DNA of 64,000 nucleotides from Halomicrobium zhouii (GCF_900114435.1 NZ_FOZK01000001.1:1178001-1242000); one strand, 5' to 3'. Shown: positions 45,592 through 54,273, counted from the first letter of the stretch. Notes: a model not told the origin generated them from the letters alone. Translations and numbers: made by a program.

Positions 45592-46191
45592 CGGGTCGCC
45601 CGGCGACGAGACGCGCCTCTGGCTCGACTTCGACCGCGGGTACCGTACCGCTTCTGGGACCAGAACTCGGCCAACGGATGACTCTCGCTCGCGGGGCGCA
45701 TCTACAGCGACCGCTCGACGACGCCCGGGATAGAACGGGTCACGAAGACCCACCAGTTCGCCGGGTTCGCGGCGAACGACCAGGCGAACGGCGACGGACC
45801 TACCGACTGGCGACCGTCACCAGCGGCGAGGTCGTCGTCGACGGCGGTTCGAACCGACGGCTATCGACTCAGAGACCCGGCTGCAGAGCGCTGGCCGTTT
45901 GTTGCCCGAAACCACCGGAAAGTTTTACTGTTGGACATATGTTATTATTGATCGTCTGCCACGCGAGCGACGTCGTTCGGTTAGGGTCGGCTCGGAGACG
46001 CGACAGCGACGGTTGGTAGTCCGGGACGACCGGGTACACCGCTTCGATCGCCACCGCCGACGGGTGAGCGGAGGGATACGAGCAGGGGACTGTACTCGGA
46101 TCCTTCGAGATGGCCGTTCGACGCCGTCGAGCGGCGTCTATCGGCTGCACACTCGCGCTCGCAAACGGCCGTGGCAGCGGATGTGATACAG
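45592..46191. other. Intergenic region upstream of the GH27 gene
   Basis: One plus-strand frame (45682-45948) reads in protein-like fashion (LSLAGRIYSDRSTTPGIER, VTKTHQFAGFAANDQANGDG), but it starts after a stop and has no homologue I recognise. It may be a decayed gene. An AT-rich run, AAAGTTTTACTGTTGGACAT, near 45910-45930 could be a promoter for GH27. Confidence 0.35.
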
Positions 46192-48459
46192 ATGACACCC
46201 AATTCACACGCGGAGGGAGGCATCGCAGAGCAATCGACGGCCGAGCGAGCGACGACTGACGACGGCCCCGACGACAGATCGGCGACGACGCAACCGGACT
46301 CCGAGGACGACCCCGACGTCGGACGGCGCGACGTCCTCCGGTCGGTCGCCGCTGCGGGGGCGTTTTCGGCGCTGGGCCTCGGCGGTGCGGCGGGGTCGGC
46401 GAGCGCCGCCCACGACCAGGGGCTCTCGCAAACCCCCCCGATGGGGTGGAACAGCTGGAACACGTTCGGCTGTGACATCGACGAGGGGTTGATCCGGGAC
46501 ACCGCGGACGCGATGGTGACCAGCGGAATGGCCGCGGCGGGCTACGAGTACGTCAACCTGGACGACTGCTGGATGGCCCACACGCGCGATAGCAACGGGG
46601 ATCTAGTGGCGAATACGACCCGGTTCCCGAGCGGAATGGCGGCGCTGGCCGAGTACGTCCACGATCAGGGGCTCGAGATCGGGCTCTACGAGTCCGCGGG
46701 GACGGAGCCCTGCGCCTCCGAGAACAACCAGTACTCGGCTCCCGGCTGTCTCAACAACGAGTACAACGACGCGAACACGTTCGCAAGGTGGGGGATCGAT
46801 TACCTGAAGTACGACAACTGCGGGGGCCACGGCGGTCAGAGCGCCTGGGAGCGCTTCTTGCGGATGTCGGACGCGCTCGACCAGTCCGGTCGGGACATCG
46901 TCTACAGCCAGTGTTCCTGGGGACAGGAGGGCGCCGAGTGGACGTGGGCCTGGCGCCACGGGGCGAACCTCTGGCGGACGACGGCGGACATCACCGACTC
47001 CTGGGACGAGGGCAAGAGCGCCTGTGACAACAACTTCTTCATGGGCGTCACGGACATCGTCGACTTCCAGGACTGCGAGGACATGCACCGGTACGCGAAC
47101 TGGGGCCACTGGAACGACCCCGACATGCTCGAAGTCGGCAACCCCGGCCTCAGCGAGACCGAGTCGCGCGCCCACTTCGGCATGTGGTGTCTCATGGCCG
47201 CGCCGCTCATCGCCGGCAACGACCTCCGGAACATGTCCCAGTCGACGGTGGACGTCCTGACGAACCAGGAGGTCGTCGACGTCGACCAGGACCCTGCCGG
47301 GGTTCAGGGCCGCAAGGTCCGCGACGACGGCGACCGAGAGGTCTGGGCGAAGCCGCTCGTCGACAACGAGGTCGCCGTCGGGCTGTTCAACCGGGGGAGT
47401 TCGTCGGCCACCATCTCGACGATGGCCGCCGAGGTGGGCCTCCCGAGCGCGACCGACTACGTCGTCCGCGACCTTCATGCGCACACCGAGAGCATCTCGT
47501 CGGGAGGCATCAGTGCGAGCGTTCCGGCACACGGTCTCGCGCTGTTCCGCGTCACCGTCAACTCCGGGGGCGCTGACACTCGCCCGACGGAGTACCTCAG
47601 CGACTGGCACTGGATGGCCGCGTACAACGGCTGGAACGACGTCCAACGCGACGCTTCCGTCGACGGGAACCCGATCACGCTGAACGGGACGACGTACAGC
47701 AAAGGGCTGGGCACGCACGCCCACTCCCAGGTCGTCTACAGCCTCGGCGGCGGCTACGACCGCTTCCAGGCCGACGTCGGCATCGACGACGAAGTAGACG
47801 GCGAGTCGGCGAGCGCCCGCTTCGAGGTCTGGGGTGACGGTAGCAAGCTATACGAGAGCCCGGACGTGACGCCGAGTTCGGCGACCGAGTCCGTCGACGT
47901 GAGCGTCTCGGGAGTGAACACGCTCAAACTGATCACGACGCCCGTTTCGAACAGCGACGGCATCGACTACGACCACACCGACTGGGCCGACGCCCGCGTG
48001 TCCAGCGGCGGTGGCGGCGGGGACGGTCCCATCGACGAGGGAACGTACATCATCGAGAACGTCAACAGCGGGAAGCTACTGGACGTCTACCAGAACGGGA
48101 CCGCCGACGGTGACGACGTGATTCAGTGGGCGGACAACGGCGGCGAGAACCAGCAGTGGGAGGCCGTCCGAAACGCCGATGGCTCCTACCACTTCCTGAA
48201 CGTCAACAGCGGCAAAGCGCTCGCCGTCGAGGGTGGCGGCACCGCCGACGGCGACACCGTCGTCCAGTGGGGCTACGACGGCGGTTCGAACCAGCACTGG
48301 GACGTCGTCGACAACGGCGACGGGACCTACCGACTGGCGAACGTCAACAGCGGCAAGGTCGCCGACGTCGACGACGGGTCGACCGCAGACGGTGCCGACG
48401 TCATCCAGTGGGCGTGGCACGGCGGCGACAACCAGAAGTGGACGTTTTCCTCGATCTGA
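46192..48459 (+). CDS. GH27 alpha-galactosidase with NPCBM and ricin-type domains, Tat-exported
   Basis: The 755-residue protein (ATG 46192; an in-frame GTG lies 21 bases earlier) has a Tat signal (GRRDVLRSVAAAGAFSALG) cleaved near ASAAHD. The GH27 barrel spans about 80-430: TPPMGWNSWNTFGC, nucleophile Asp in YLKYDNCGG, acid/base Asp in HWNDPDMLEV. About 460-600 is an NPCBM domain (YNGWNDVQRDASV) and about 620-755 a ricin-type beta-trefoil with three (Q/N)xW repeats. This layout is familiar from soil bacteria, so transfer is likely. It removes alpha-galactosyl groups outside the cell. The gene is flanked by two trpG 3' ends. Confidence 0.9.
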   Translation: MTPNSHAEGGIAEQSTAERATTDDGPDDRSATTQPDSEDDPDVGRRDVLRSVAAAGAFSALGLGGAAGSASAAHDQGLSQTPPMGWNSWNTFGCDIDEGLIRDTADAMVTSGMAAAGYEYVNLDDCWMAHTRDSNGDLVANTTRFPSGMAALAEYVHDQGLEIGLYESAGTEPCASENNQYSAPGCLNNEYNDANTFARWGIDYLKYDNCGGHGGQSAWERFLRMSDALDQSGRDIVYSQCSWGQEGAEWTWAWRHGANLWRTTADITDSWDEGKSACDNNFFMGVTDIVDFQDCEDMHRYANWGHWNDPDMLEVGNPGLSETESRAHFGMWCLMAAPLIAGNDLRNMSQSTVDVLTNQEVVDVDQDPAGVQGRKVRDDGDREVWAKPLVDNEVAVGLFNRGSSSATISTMAAEVGLPSATDYVVRDLHAHTESISSGGISASVPAHGLALFRVTVNSGGADTRPTEYLSDWHWMAAYNGWNDVQRDASVDGNPITLNGTTYSKGLGTHAHSQVVYSLGGGYDRFQADVGIDDEVDGESASARFEVWGDGSKLYESPDVTPSSATESVDVSVSGVNTLKLITTPVSNSDGIDYDHTDWADARVSSGGGGGDGPIDEGTYIIENVNSGKLLDVYQNGTADGDDVIQWADNGGENQQWEAVRNADGSYHFLNVNSGKALAVEGGGTADGDTVVQWGYDGGSNQHWDVVDNGDGTYRLANVNSGKVADVDDGSTADGADVIQWAWHGGDNQKWTFSSI

Positions 48460-48516
48460 GGAACTCGTCTGACCTGGCCGTCGAAGTGCGTTTCCGTCTC
48501 TCGTCGGTCGCTCAGC

Positions 48517-49161
48517 TCAATTCGGCGTCTTCGAAACGCCGTCCAGGAAGTTCCGGATGACGTCGTGGCCGACGGCGGTCAGGACTGACTCGGGGTGGAA
48601 CTGCACCGCTTCGATTGGGTACTCGCGGTGGCGGATTCCCATCACGAGTTCGACCGTGTCACCGTCGTCAGTTTCGGCCTCGGTCGTCGCCGTCACCTCG
48701 AAGCAGTCGGGCACCGCCGTGGCGACGAGCGAGTGGTAGCGCCCGCCCTGGAACCCCTGGTCGAGGCCGGCGAAGACGCCGCGGCCGTCGTGGTCGACGG
48801 GGAACGCCTTGCCGTGGATGGGTTCCGGGGCCCGTCCGACGGTTCCGCCGTACTCGTGGACCGCGGCTTCGAGGCCGAGACAGACGCCGAGCGTCGGCAC
48901 CTCGGGACTGACCTCGCGGAGGACGTCCATCGTCACGCCGACGTCCCGGTCGTTCTTCGGGTGGCCCGGTCCGGGCGAGATGATTATCGCGTCCGGGTCG
49001 ACCGCCCGGATCTCGTCGAGCGATGCCGTGTTCTTCAGCACCTCGGTCTCGGCGTGTTCGGACGTGTACTCGACGAGGTTGTAGGTGAACGAGTCGAAGT
49101 TGTCGACGAAGAGGACGCGCTTCCCGTCGGTCTCGCCGGCCGCCGCGTCGGCGGCGCTCAT
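48517..49161 (-). CDS. trpG: Anthranilate synthase glutamine amidotransferase subunit
   Basis: The 214-residue protein has FVDNFDSFTYNL, SPGPGHP, the catalytic Cys in LGVCLGLEA (about residue 98) and the His-Glu pair in QFHPESV. It supplies ammonia from glutamine to TrpE for chorismate to anthranilate. The start overlaps the trpE stop by 4 bases. It is the last gene of trpDFEG, and a remnant of its 3' end lies beyond the convergent GH27 gene. Confidence 0.95.
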   Translation of the reverse strand: MSAADAAAGETDGKRVLFVDNFDSFTYNLVEYTSEHAETEVLKNTASLDEIRAVDPDAIIISPGPGHPKNDRDVGVTMDVLREVSPEVPTLGVCLGLEAAVHEYGGTVGRAPEPIHGKAFPVDHDGRGVFAGLDQGFQGGRYHSLVATAVPDCFEVTATTEAETDDGDTVELVMGIRHREYPIEAVQFHPESVLTAVGHDVIRNFLDGVSKTPN

Positions 49162-50831
49162 CGCGTCACCTCCCCGGCGCCGGTACCGGTACCAGCGGCG
49201 GCGTCGACGTCTGTCTCGTCGGCCCCGCTCCCGGCCGGTTCCGACTCGATGGCCTCGACGGCGTCGAGGACGCCGCCCATCTTCTTCTCGGTCTCCTCGT
49301 ACTCGCTCGCCGGCACCGAGTCGGCGACGATGCCGGCCCCGGCCTGGACGGTGGTTCGTTGCTGCCCGTCTCCCGTCTCTTCTATCGTCGCCGACCGGAT
49401 CACGATGGCGAAGTCGGTGTCGCCGGTCCAGGAAACGTAGCCGACGCCGCCGCCGTACAGGCCCCGCGGCTCGCGTTCCAGGTCGTCGATGATCTCCATC
49501 GCGCGGATCTTCGGCGCGCCCGAGAGCGTGCCGGCGGGGAAGGTCCCCCGCACTGCGTCGAACGCATCATAGTCCTCGGCCAGTGTCCCCGTCACCGTGG
49601 ACTCGATGTGCTGGACGTGGCTGTACTTGAGGACGTTCATGAACTCCTCGACGCGGACGGAGCCGGGTTCGCCGACGCGACGCACGTCGTTGCGCGCCAG
49701 GTCGACCAGCATCGTGTGCTCGGCCCGCTCCTTGTCGTCGGCGAGCATCTCGCCGGCGAGCCGTCGGTCCTCGACGGGACTGGTCCCGCGCGAGCACGTG
49801 CCCGCGATGGGGTTCGAGGTGATCAGGTCGCCCGCGACGGAGACGAGCGTCTCGGGGCTCGCGCCGACGACGCTCAGGCCGTCGAAGTCGAGCAGGTACA
49901 TGTACGGCGAGGGGTTGATCTCGCGGAGCGATTCGTACAGTCCGATGGGGTCCATCTCGCCGTACAGCTCGCGCTTGCGAGAGATGACGCCCTGGTAGAT
50001 GTCGCCGGAGAGCACCGACTCCTTGGCTTTCTCGACCGCGGCCTCGTACTCGTCGCGAGGTCCGGCGTCCTCGCGTTCTCTGACGAAACCGCCGGTCTCC
50101 AGGTCGTCGGCGGTCCTCAGGGCCGCCTCGACGCGCTCGGCCTCGGCGACAAGTTCGTCGTAGCGTTCGCCGGCCCCGTCACCATCGTGACCGTCCGCAC
50201 GGTCACTGAGGACGGGCGTGAACACCAGCGACACCGAATCCTCGGCGTGGTCGAACCGGAGCGTCGCCGTGCTCAGGACGAACTGGGCGTCGGGGAACCG
50301 GGAGTCCGGTCGCTCGACGCCGACCTCCTCGAGCCAGAGGTCGTAGACGGCATCGTAGGCGAGGAAGCCGACGAGGCCGCCGTCGAGCAGCTGGCGGTCG
50401 TGGTCGGGGAACCCGCGCAGGTCGACGTCGGGCATGGTGGCCCGCAGGTCGTCGAGCACGTCGCCGCCGTTGGTCGTGACCAGTCCGTCCAGTCGGTCGT
50501 CGAGGGTTTCGACGGCAGTGTCGTCGGCGTCCACCGTGACGACGGCGTCCGGGTCGTAGCCGACGAAGGAGTAGCGGGCGTGCCGGTCGTCCGTCGTCGC
50601 GGCGAAGGCACCGTCGGGGTCGCTGGAGGCGACCTTCTCGGCACTCTCCAGCAGGAAGGCGTAGTCGCTGTCGCCGGCACCCTCGGCGTCCGACGTCCGG
50701 CCGGTGAGCGCGGCGTAGGCCGCCAGCGGTTCGACGGCCACGTCGAGGTCGGCGACCGCGCGGACGACCGTCGGTCCGTCCCCCTCCGCAGCCAGGTCGA
50801 CGAACTCCTCGCGGGAGACGTCGAGGGTCAC
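49158..50831 (-). CDS. trpE: Anthranilate synthase component I
   Basis: The 557-residue chorismate-utilising enzyme has SNPIAGTCSRGTSPVED, EHTMLVDLARNDVRRVG and GTFPAGTLSGAPKIRAMEIID in the C-terminal half. The N-terminal half (FLESAEKVASS, FVGYDPDAVV) carries the allosteric tryptophan-site region, though individual residues were not checked. It overlaps trpF by 4 bases and trpG by 4 bases, implying coupled translation. It acts as an alpha-beta complex with TrpG in the cytosol. Confidence 0.95.
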   Translation of the reverse strand: MTLDVSREEFVDLAAEGDGPTVVRAVADLDVAVEPLAAYAALTGRTSDAEGAGDSDYAFLLESAEKVASSDPDGAFAATTDDRHARYSFVGYDPDAVVTVDADDTAVETLDDRLDGLVTTNGGDVLDDLRATMPDVDLRGFPDHDRQLLDGGLVGFLAYDAVYDLWLEEVGVERPDSRFPDAQFVLSTATLRFDHAEDSVSLVFTPVLSDRADGHDGDGAGERYDELVAEAERVEAALRTADDLETGGFVREREDAGPRDEYEAAVEKAKESVLSGDIYQGVISRKRELYGEMDPIGLYESLREINPSPYMYLLDFDGLSVVGASPETLVSVAGDLITSNPIAGTCSRGTSPVEDRRLAGEMLADDKERAEHTMLVDLARNDVRRVGEPGSVRVEEFMNVLKYSHVQHIESTVTGTLAEDYDAFDAVRGTFPAGTLSGAPKIRAMEIIDDLEREPRGLYGGGVGYVSWTGDTDFAIVIRSATIEETGDGQQRTTVQAGAGIVADSVPASEYEETEKKMGGVLDAVEAIESEPAGSGADETDVDAAAGTGTGAGEVTR

Positions 50832-51547
50832 GTCGACACCTCCGCACCGGGACCACCGGTACCCGCCGCTTTCGCTCGCGAGACGAACTGTTCGACGGCG
50901 TCGTGGTCCTTGAGGCCGCCTTCGGATTCGACGCCGTCGTTCTGCTTCGCGCCACGACGAGCATCGCGGCCGCTTCGCGCCCGCTCAACCCCCGACGCGA
51001 CGTCGACGGCGAAGGGCGCGACAGTCTCGATGGCCTCGGCGACGTTGTCGGGCGTGAGGCCGCCGGCGAGGATCACCGGGACGTCGAGGTCGGCGACGAG
51101 TTCGCGCGTCCGGTCCCAGTCGTGGGTCTCGCCGGTCCCGCCGGCGCCCTCGGCGTCGACCGAATCGACGAGCAGGGCGTCCGCCGCGTCGGCGAACTGT
51201 TCGACGTCGGACTGCACGGCGTCGACGGCGGCGATCACCTTCGCGTCGACCCGGTGGCCGAGTGCGCCGAGTTCCTGGGGGTCGAGTCCGGCGTGGACCT
51301 GGACGACGTCGGGCCGGACGGCGTCGACGCGGCGGACCGCCTCCTGGACGGCCTCGGGCATCGTGACGAGGACGCTCGTCGCGAGCGGCGGGACGCCGGC
51401 GACGAGTTCGACTGCCGTCTGCTGGTCGACCTCTCGGGGGGTCTCGACGGAGACGCCGGAGATCACGCCGACCGCGTCCGCACCGGCGGCGACGACCGCG
51501 TCCCTGTCCCCAGGCGACGTGACGCCGCAGACCTTCACCCGCGTCAT
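50828..51547 (-). CDS. trpF: Phosphoribosylanthranilate isomerase
   Basis: The 239-residue protein opens with RVKVCGVTSPGDRDAVV, the TrpF start with its catalytic Cys, and has VQVHAGL and VDVASGVERARSG, the phosphate loop near the end. It isomerises PRA to CdRP in tryptophan synthesis. The tail (about 220-239) is a short charged extension. It overlaps trpD and trpE by 4 bases each. The trpC/B/A genes are not here. Confidence 0.95.
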   Translation of the reverse strand: MTRVKVCGVTSPGDRDAVVAAGADAVGVISGVSVETPREVDQQTAVELVAGVPPLATSVLVTMPEAVQEAVRRVDAVRPDVVQVHAGLDPQELGALGHRVDAKVIAAVDAVQSDVEQFADAADALLVDSVDAEGAGGTGETHDWDRTRELVADLDVPVILAGGLTPDNVAEAIETVAPFAVDVASGVERARSGRDARRGAKQNDGVESEGGLKDHDAVEQFVSRAKAAGTGGPGAEVST

Positions 51548-52545
51548 ACCCTCGCACTCCGGAGGTCGTCGAGCTTGTCGGCCGCGCCGCCAGATTCGAT
51601 GGCTTGCTCGGCCATCTCGACGCCTTCACGGTGGGAGGACGCTTCGCCGGAGACGTAGATAGCCGCGCCGGCGTTGGCGAGGATGACGTCGCGCTTGGCG
51701 CCGTCGACCGACCCCTCGACGATGCCGCGCATGTCGGCGGCGTTCTCCGAGGGCTGGCCGCCCGCGACCGCCTCGATGTCGTGTTGCTGGAGGCCGATGT
51801 CCTCGGGGTCGATCGTGTACTCCTCGATGGACGACCCCGTGACCTCGGCGACGGTTGTCTCGTCGTGGATCGTGATCTCGTCCAGACCCGCTCCGTGGAC
51901 CACCAGCGCGCGCTCCACGTCCATGTGTGCGAGCGCGCTGGCGATCAGCGGGACCAGTTCGTCGTCGTACACCCCGAGCACCTGCGCGTCGGCACCGGCG
52001 GGGTTCGTCAGCGGTCCGAGGATGTTGAAGATGGTCCGCATCCCCAGTTCCTTGCGGGGGCCGATGACGGCCTTCATCGCGGGGTGGAACACCGGCGCGA
52101 GCATGAACCCGATGCCGTCGTCCTCGATAGCCGCCTCGACGGCGGGCGGTTCGGCCTCGACGTTCACGCCCACTTCCTCCAGAACGTCGGCGCTCCCCGA
52201 CGACGAGGAGACCGAATAGTTGCCGTGCTTGGCGATGGGCACGCCCGCGCCCGCGGCGACGAACGTGCTCGTCGTCGAGACGTTGATCGTGTTGTAGTCG
52301 TCACCGCCAGTGCCGCAGGTGTCGACCAGCGGCGTCCGGTCCGGTTCGATGGTCCGCGCGGCACCGCGCATCCCCTCGGCGAAGCCGGCGATCTCGGTCT
52401 CGGTCTCGCCCTTGGCCCGGAGTGCCGCGAGGAGCGCCCCTATCTGGGCCTCCGTGGCGTCCTCGAAGACCGCCGTCGCGGCCGCTCGCGCCTCGTCCTG
52501 CGTCAGGTCCTCTCCCTCGGTCACGCGTTCGATGTAGTCCTGCAT
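51544..52545 (-). CDS. trpD: Anthranilate phosphoribosyltransferase
   Basis: The 333-residue protein has VDTCGTGGDDYNTINVST, IAKHGNYSVSSSSGSADVLE and FHPAMKAVIGPRKELGMRT, the PRPP and anthranilate sites. It is the first gene of trpDFEG. The usual KHGNR-type motif reads KHGNY here. Its start ATG at 52545 lies about 34 bases from the end of the TGTAC palindrome (52579-52594) in the promoter. Confidence 0.95.
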   Translation of the reverse strand: MQDYIERVTEGEDLTQDEARAAATAVFEDATEAQIGALLAALRAKGETETEIAGFAEGMRGAARTIEPDRTPLVDTCGTGGDDYNTINVSTTSTFVAAGAGVPIAKHGNYSVSSSSGSADVLEEVGVNVEAEPPAVEAAIEDDGIGFMLAPVFHPAMKAVIGPRKELGMRTIFNILGPLTNPAGADAQVLGVYDDELVPLIASALAHMDVERALVVHGAGLDEITIHDETTVAEVTGSSIEEYTIDPEDIGLQQHDIEAVAGGQPSENAADMRGIVEGSVDGAKRDVILANAGAAIYVSGEASSHREGVEMAEQAIESGGAADKLDDLRSARV

Positions 52546-52578
52546 TGTGTGTCACCAATGGACGCTTTCGTGTTGTAA

Positions 52579-52594
52579 TGTACGAATCAGTACA
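52579..52594. promoter_or_regulatory. TGTAC palindrome in the trpDFEG promoter
   Basis: TGTACGAATCAGTACA is an inverted repeat (TGTAC...GTACA) lying between a CTTAAG TATA-like box (52599-52604) and the trpD ATG on the minus strand. Arms contain the core TGTAC known from the archaeal TrpY TRP box (TGTACA) in Methanothermobacter. It is a plausible operator near the transcription start. Confidence 0.5.
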
Positions 52595-52631
52595 TCGGCT
52601 TAAGGCTATCGACCGACCTTTTTCCCGCTCG

Positions 52632-52654
52632 GGTTCGCGGCGGAGCCGCGAACC
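52632..52654. other. Perfect hairpin in the trp leader/intergenic region
   Basis: GGTTCGCGGC (52632-52641), loop GGA, and GCCGCGAACC (52645-52654) form a 10-bp perfect stem. T5 lies before it and A5 after it. No terminator role is clear. The rest of 52605-52912 holds GAACG/CGTTC-type repeats and an AATTATACC box (about 52869-52877) for the tRNA. Confidence 0.5.
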
Positions 52655-52912
52655 TCTCGCGGCAAAAACGTCGATGAAAAAGGCCGCTCACTCACTCCGT
52701 TCGTTCGCGGTGAACCGCCTCCTTTCGATCGGCGGATGCTGGTGCTACAGCATTTCGTCTGTATTTGGCTCTCGTTGGGTTCGCCAATACCGCGAAATAG
52801 TAGTGTCACGAGGTCTGGTCGTGTGCATCGTCAACACTGCCATACGGAACCGCGATTTCGAAACCTTCAATTATACCCCTGATTTACGAATGAGTGCAGA
52901 GGAAGCCAGCGA

Positions 52913-52987
52913 GGGTTTGTGGTCTAGGCTGGTTATGACACCTCCTTGACATGGAGGAGGCCGGCAGTTCAAATCTGCCCAAACCCA
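52913..52987 (+). tRNA. tRNA-Val (GAC)
   Basis: The 75-base gene pairs GGGUUUG with CAAACCC, has anticodon stem CCUCC/GGAGG with loop UUGACAU (GAC at 52948-52950), and a T arm with GUUCAAAUC. It reads GUC/GUU valine codons. The discriminator A is genomic, no CCA. The TATA-like AATTATACC is about 36-44 bases upstream. Confidence 0.95.
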
Positions 52988-53026
52988 TTTTGCGACGAAC
53001 GTAGGTGAGGAGCGAATGGTTTACGC

Positions 53027-53099
53027 AGATTTGAGCCCTGCCAGACGCGCGCAACGGAGTGAGCACGTCTGGCTCCGGTTCAAATCTGCCCAAACCCAT
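53027..53099. repeat. Copy of the tRNA-Val 3' end in a hairpin
   Basis: Bases 53078-53099 repeat 52967-52988, the T loop and acceptor of tRNA-Val, as a 22-base direct repeat with no mismatch. The copy is also the right arm of a hairpin: GCAGATTTGAGCC (about 53027-53039) mirrors GGTTCAAATCTGC, with inner CCAGACG/CGTCTGG. The copy lacks the D and anticodon arms, so it is not a tRNA. Confidence 0.8.
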
Positions 53100-53230
53100 A
53101 TTTTCAACTCACTGACCAATTAGGGGCTGGTCTGTGACGTCTCAGCCGGATATCGTTCGAAAAGTGAGCGCATCGCCACGGCTTCGAATCGAAGCACGTC
53201 CGGTCCAGAAAATCGCTTCTTCAGCCGCTT

Positions 53231-53713
53231 TCAGACCACGCTCGCGGTCCGCCGCTCCTGTTCGAGTGCGGACGGTTCGCCGTGCTCCAGGCGTTCGAGC
53301 CGATCCATAATCGTGTGCACGACGTCGCCCTTCGTACAGGGGGCGACGTGCTGGAGCTCCCCGTTCTTGTACTCTGCCAGACCCATGACGGGGAGCGTGA
53401 TGGCGGTGTAGGCGTCCTCGGTGACTTCGTTGTCCACGGTGCTCGTCTGGTAGAACGATTCGAGCGAGACGTTGTTCGAGAGTGCCCACTGCTTGAACTC
53501 GGCGACCCGGTTCAGAATGTACCGGCCTTCCTCGGTGTGGGCGGCGGCGGAGTCGCGAGCGACCTGTTTGCCCCAGACGATGACCGAGAAGTCGCCGATC
53601 TGGTCTTCTCGGTCGAGCCGTTGCAGCTGATCGACGACCGCCTCCTGGCGCTCGTGGGCGCCGGTGGGGAGGAGCGAGCGGACGTACAGTTCGATGTGAG
53701 GGGTGGCGGACAT
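53231..53713 (-). CDS. Conserved haloarchaeal protein
   Basis: The start MSATPHIELYVRSLLPTGAH (ATG 53713) trims a frame that extends across the next gene region. The soluble 160-residue protein has a ferredoxin-like beta-alpha opening (IELYVRSLL, RQEAVVDQLQRLDREDQIGDF), VIVWGKQVAR, a helical middle and a beta end LPVMGLAEYKNG. A GAGGTG lies about ten bases upstream. I recognise no function; the gene borders the tRNA-Val repeat. Confidence 0.65.
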   Translation of the reverse strand: MSATPHIELYVRSLLPTGAHERQEAVVDQLQRLDREDQIGDFSVIVWGKQVARDSAAAHTEEGRYILNRVAEFKQWALSNNVSLESFYQTSTVDNEVTEDAYTAITLPVMGLAEYKNGELQHVAPCTKGDVVHTIMDRLERLEHGEPSALEQERRTASVV

Positions 53714-53958
53714 GGATCGGTTCACCTCGTTGTCAAAATCACTTCGCCAACACAAATACCTTGCGTCGGTGATCTTACGTGTGTATTGATAGATATAAAC
53801 ACCTAGTAACCGCCCGAAGAGGGCGTGATACGCGCTCGGATCGATGCTGACAGCGTTCGTCGCTCGCCACCGTTTGCATAACAATGGCAAGCAGAGTTGG
53901 CAGGTCTGTGAGATGTTTACCCAGTCGCTAGTCGCACCGCGACTCGGCCCGCCGTCCG

Positions 53959-54273
53959 TCAGTGGCCGTCCTCCTCGAACGAACGGAGCGATTCGTGGAC
54001 GCCGACGACCATCGCGGGCACGACGACCATGAAGATGTGCTCCTCGATGGGGATCCCGAGCAGTTCGACGCCGGTTCGCATCGGGATGGCGAACACGCCC
54101 ACCTCGAGCGTGTACCAGTCCCAGACGAACGCGAAGGGATACAGGACCGCGATGGTGCGCGCGGCCGCGCGGAACGCGCCGGCGTACCACAGGAGCGCGA
54201 TGGCGATGGTGCCCCACGCCACCTCCGTCGCGAGGTACGTGTACGGTCCCAGGACGGTGATATCGGGGATCAC
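53959..54273 (-). CDS. Lycopene cyclase-domain membrane protein (half-size)
   Basis: A GTG-initiated 104-residue protein with three hydrophobic helices (YLATEVAWGTIAIALLWYAG, TIAVLYPFAFVWDWY, HIFMVVVPAMVVGVHESL). The GIPIEEHIF motif and helix layout match the CrtYc/CrtYd-type lycopene cyclase domain. Fused haloarchaeal enzymes have two such halves, while this has one. A CTAAACCCC box 20-28 bases upstream supports the start. It may need a partner half elsewhere or be a relative with another role. Confidence 0.75.
   Translation of the reverse strand: MIPDITVLGPYTYLATEVAWGTIAIALLWYAGAFRAAARTIAVLYPFAFVWDWYTLEVGVFAIPMRTGVELLGIPIEEHIFMVVVPAMVVGVHESLRSFEEDGH

Noticed and set aside
53078-53099. Second tRNA-Val gene
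   Set aside because: Only the T loop and acceptor 3' half is present; D and anticodon arms are missing.
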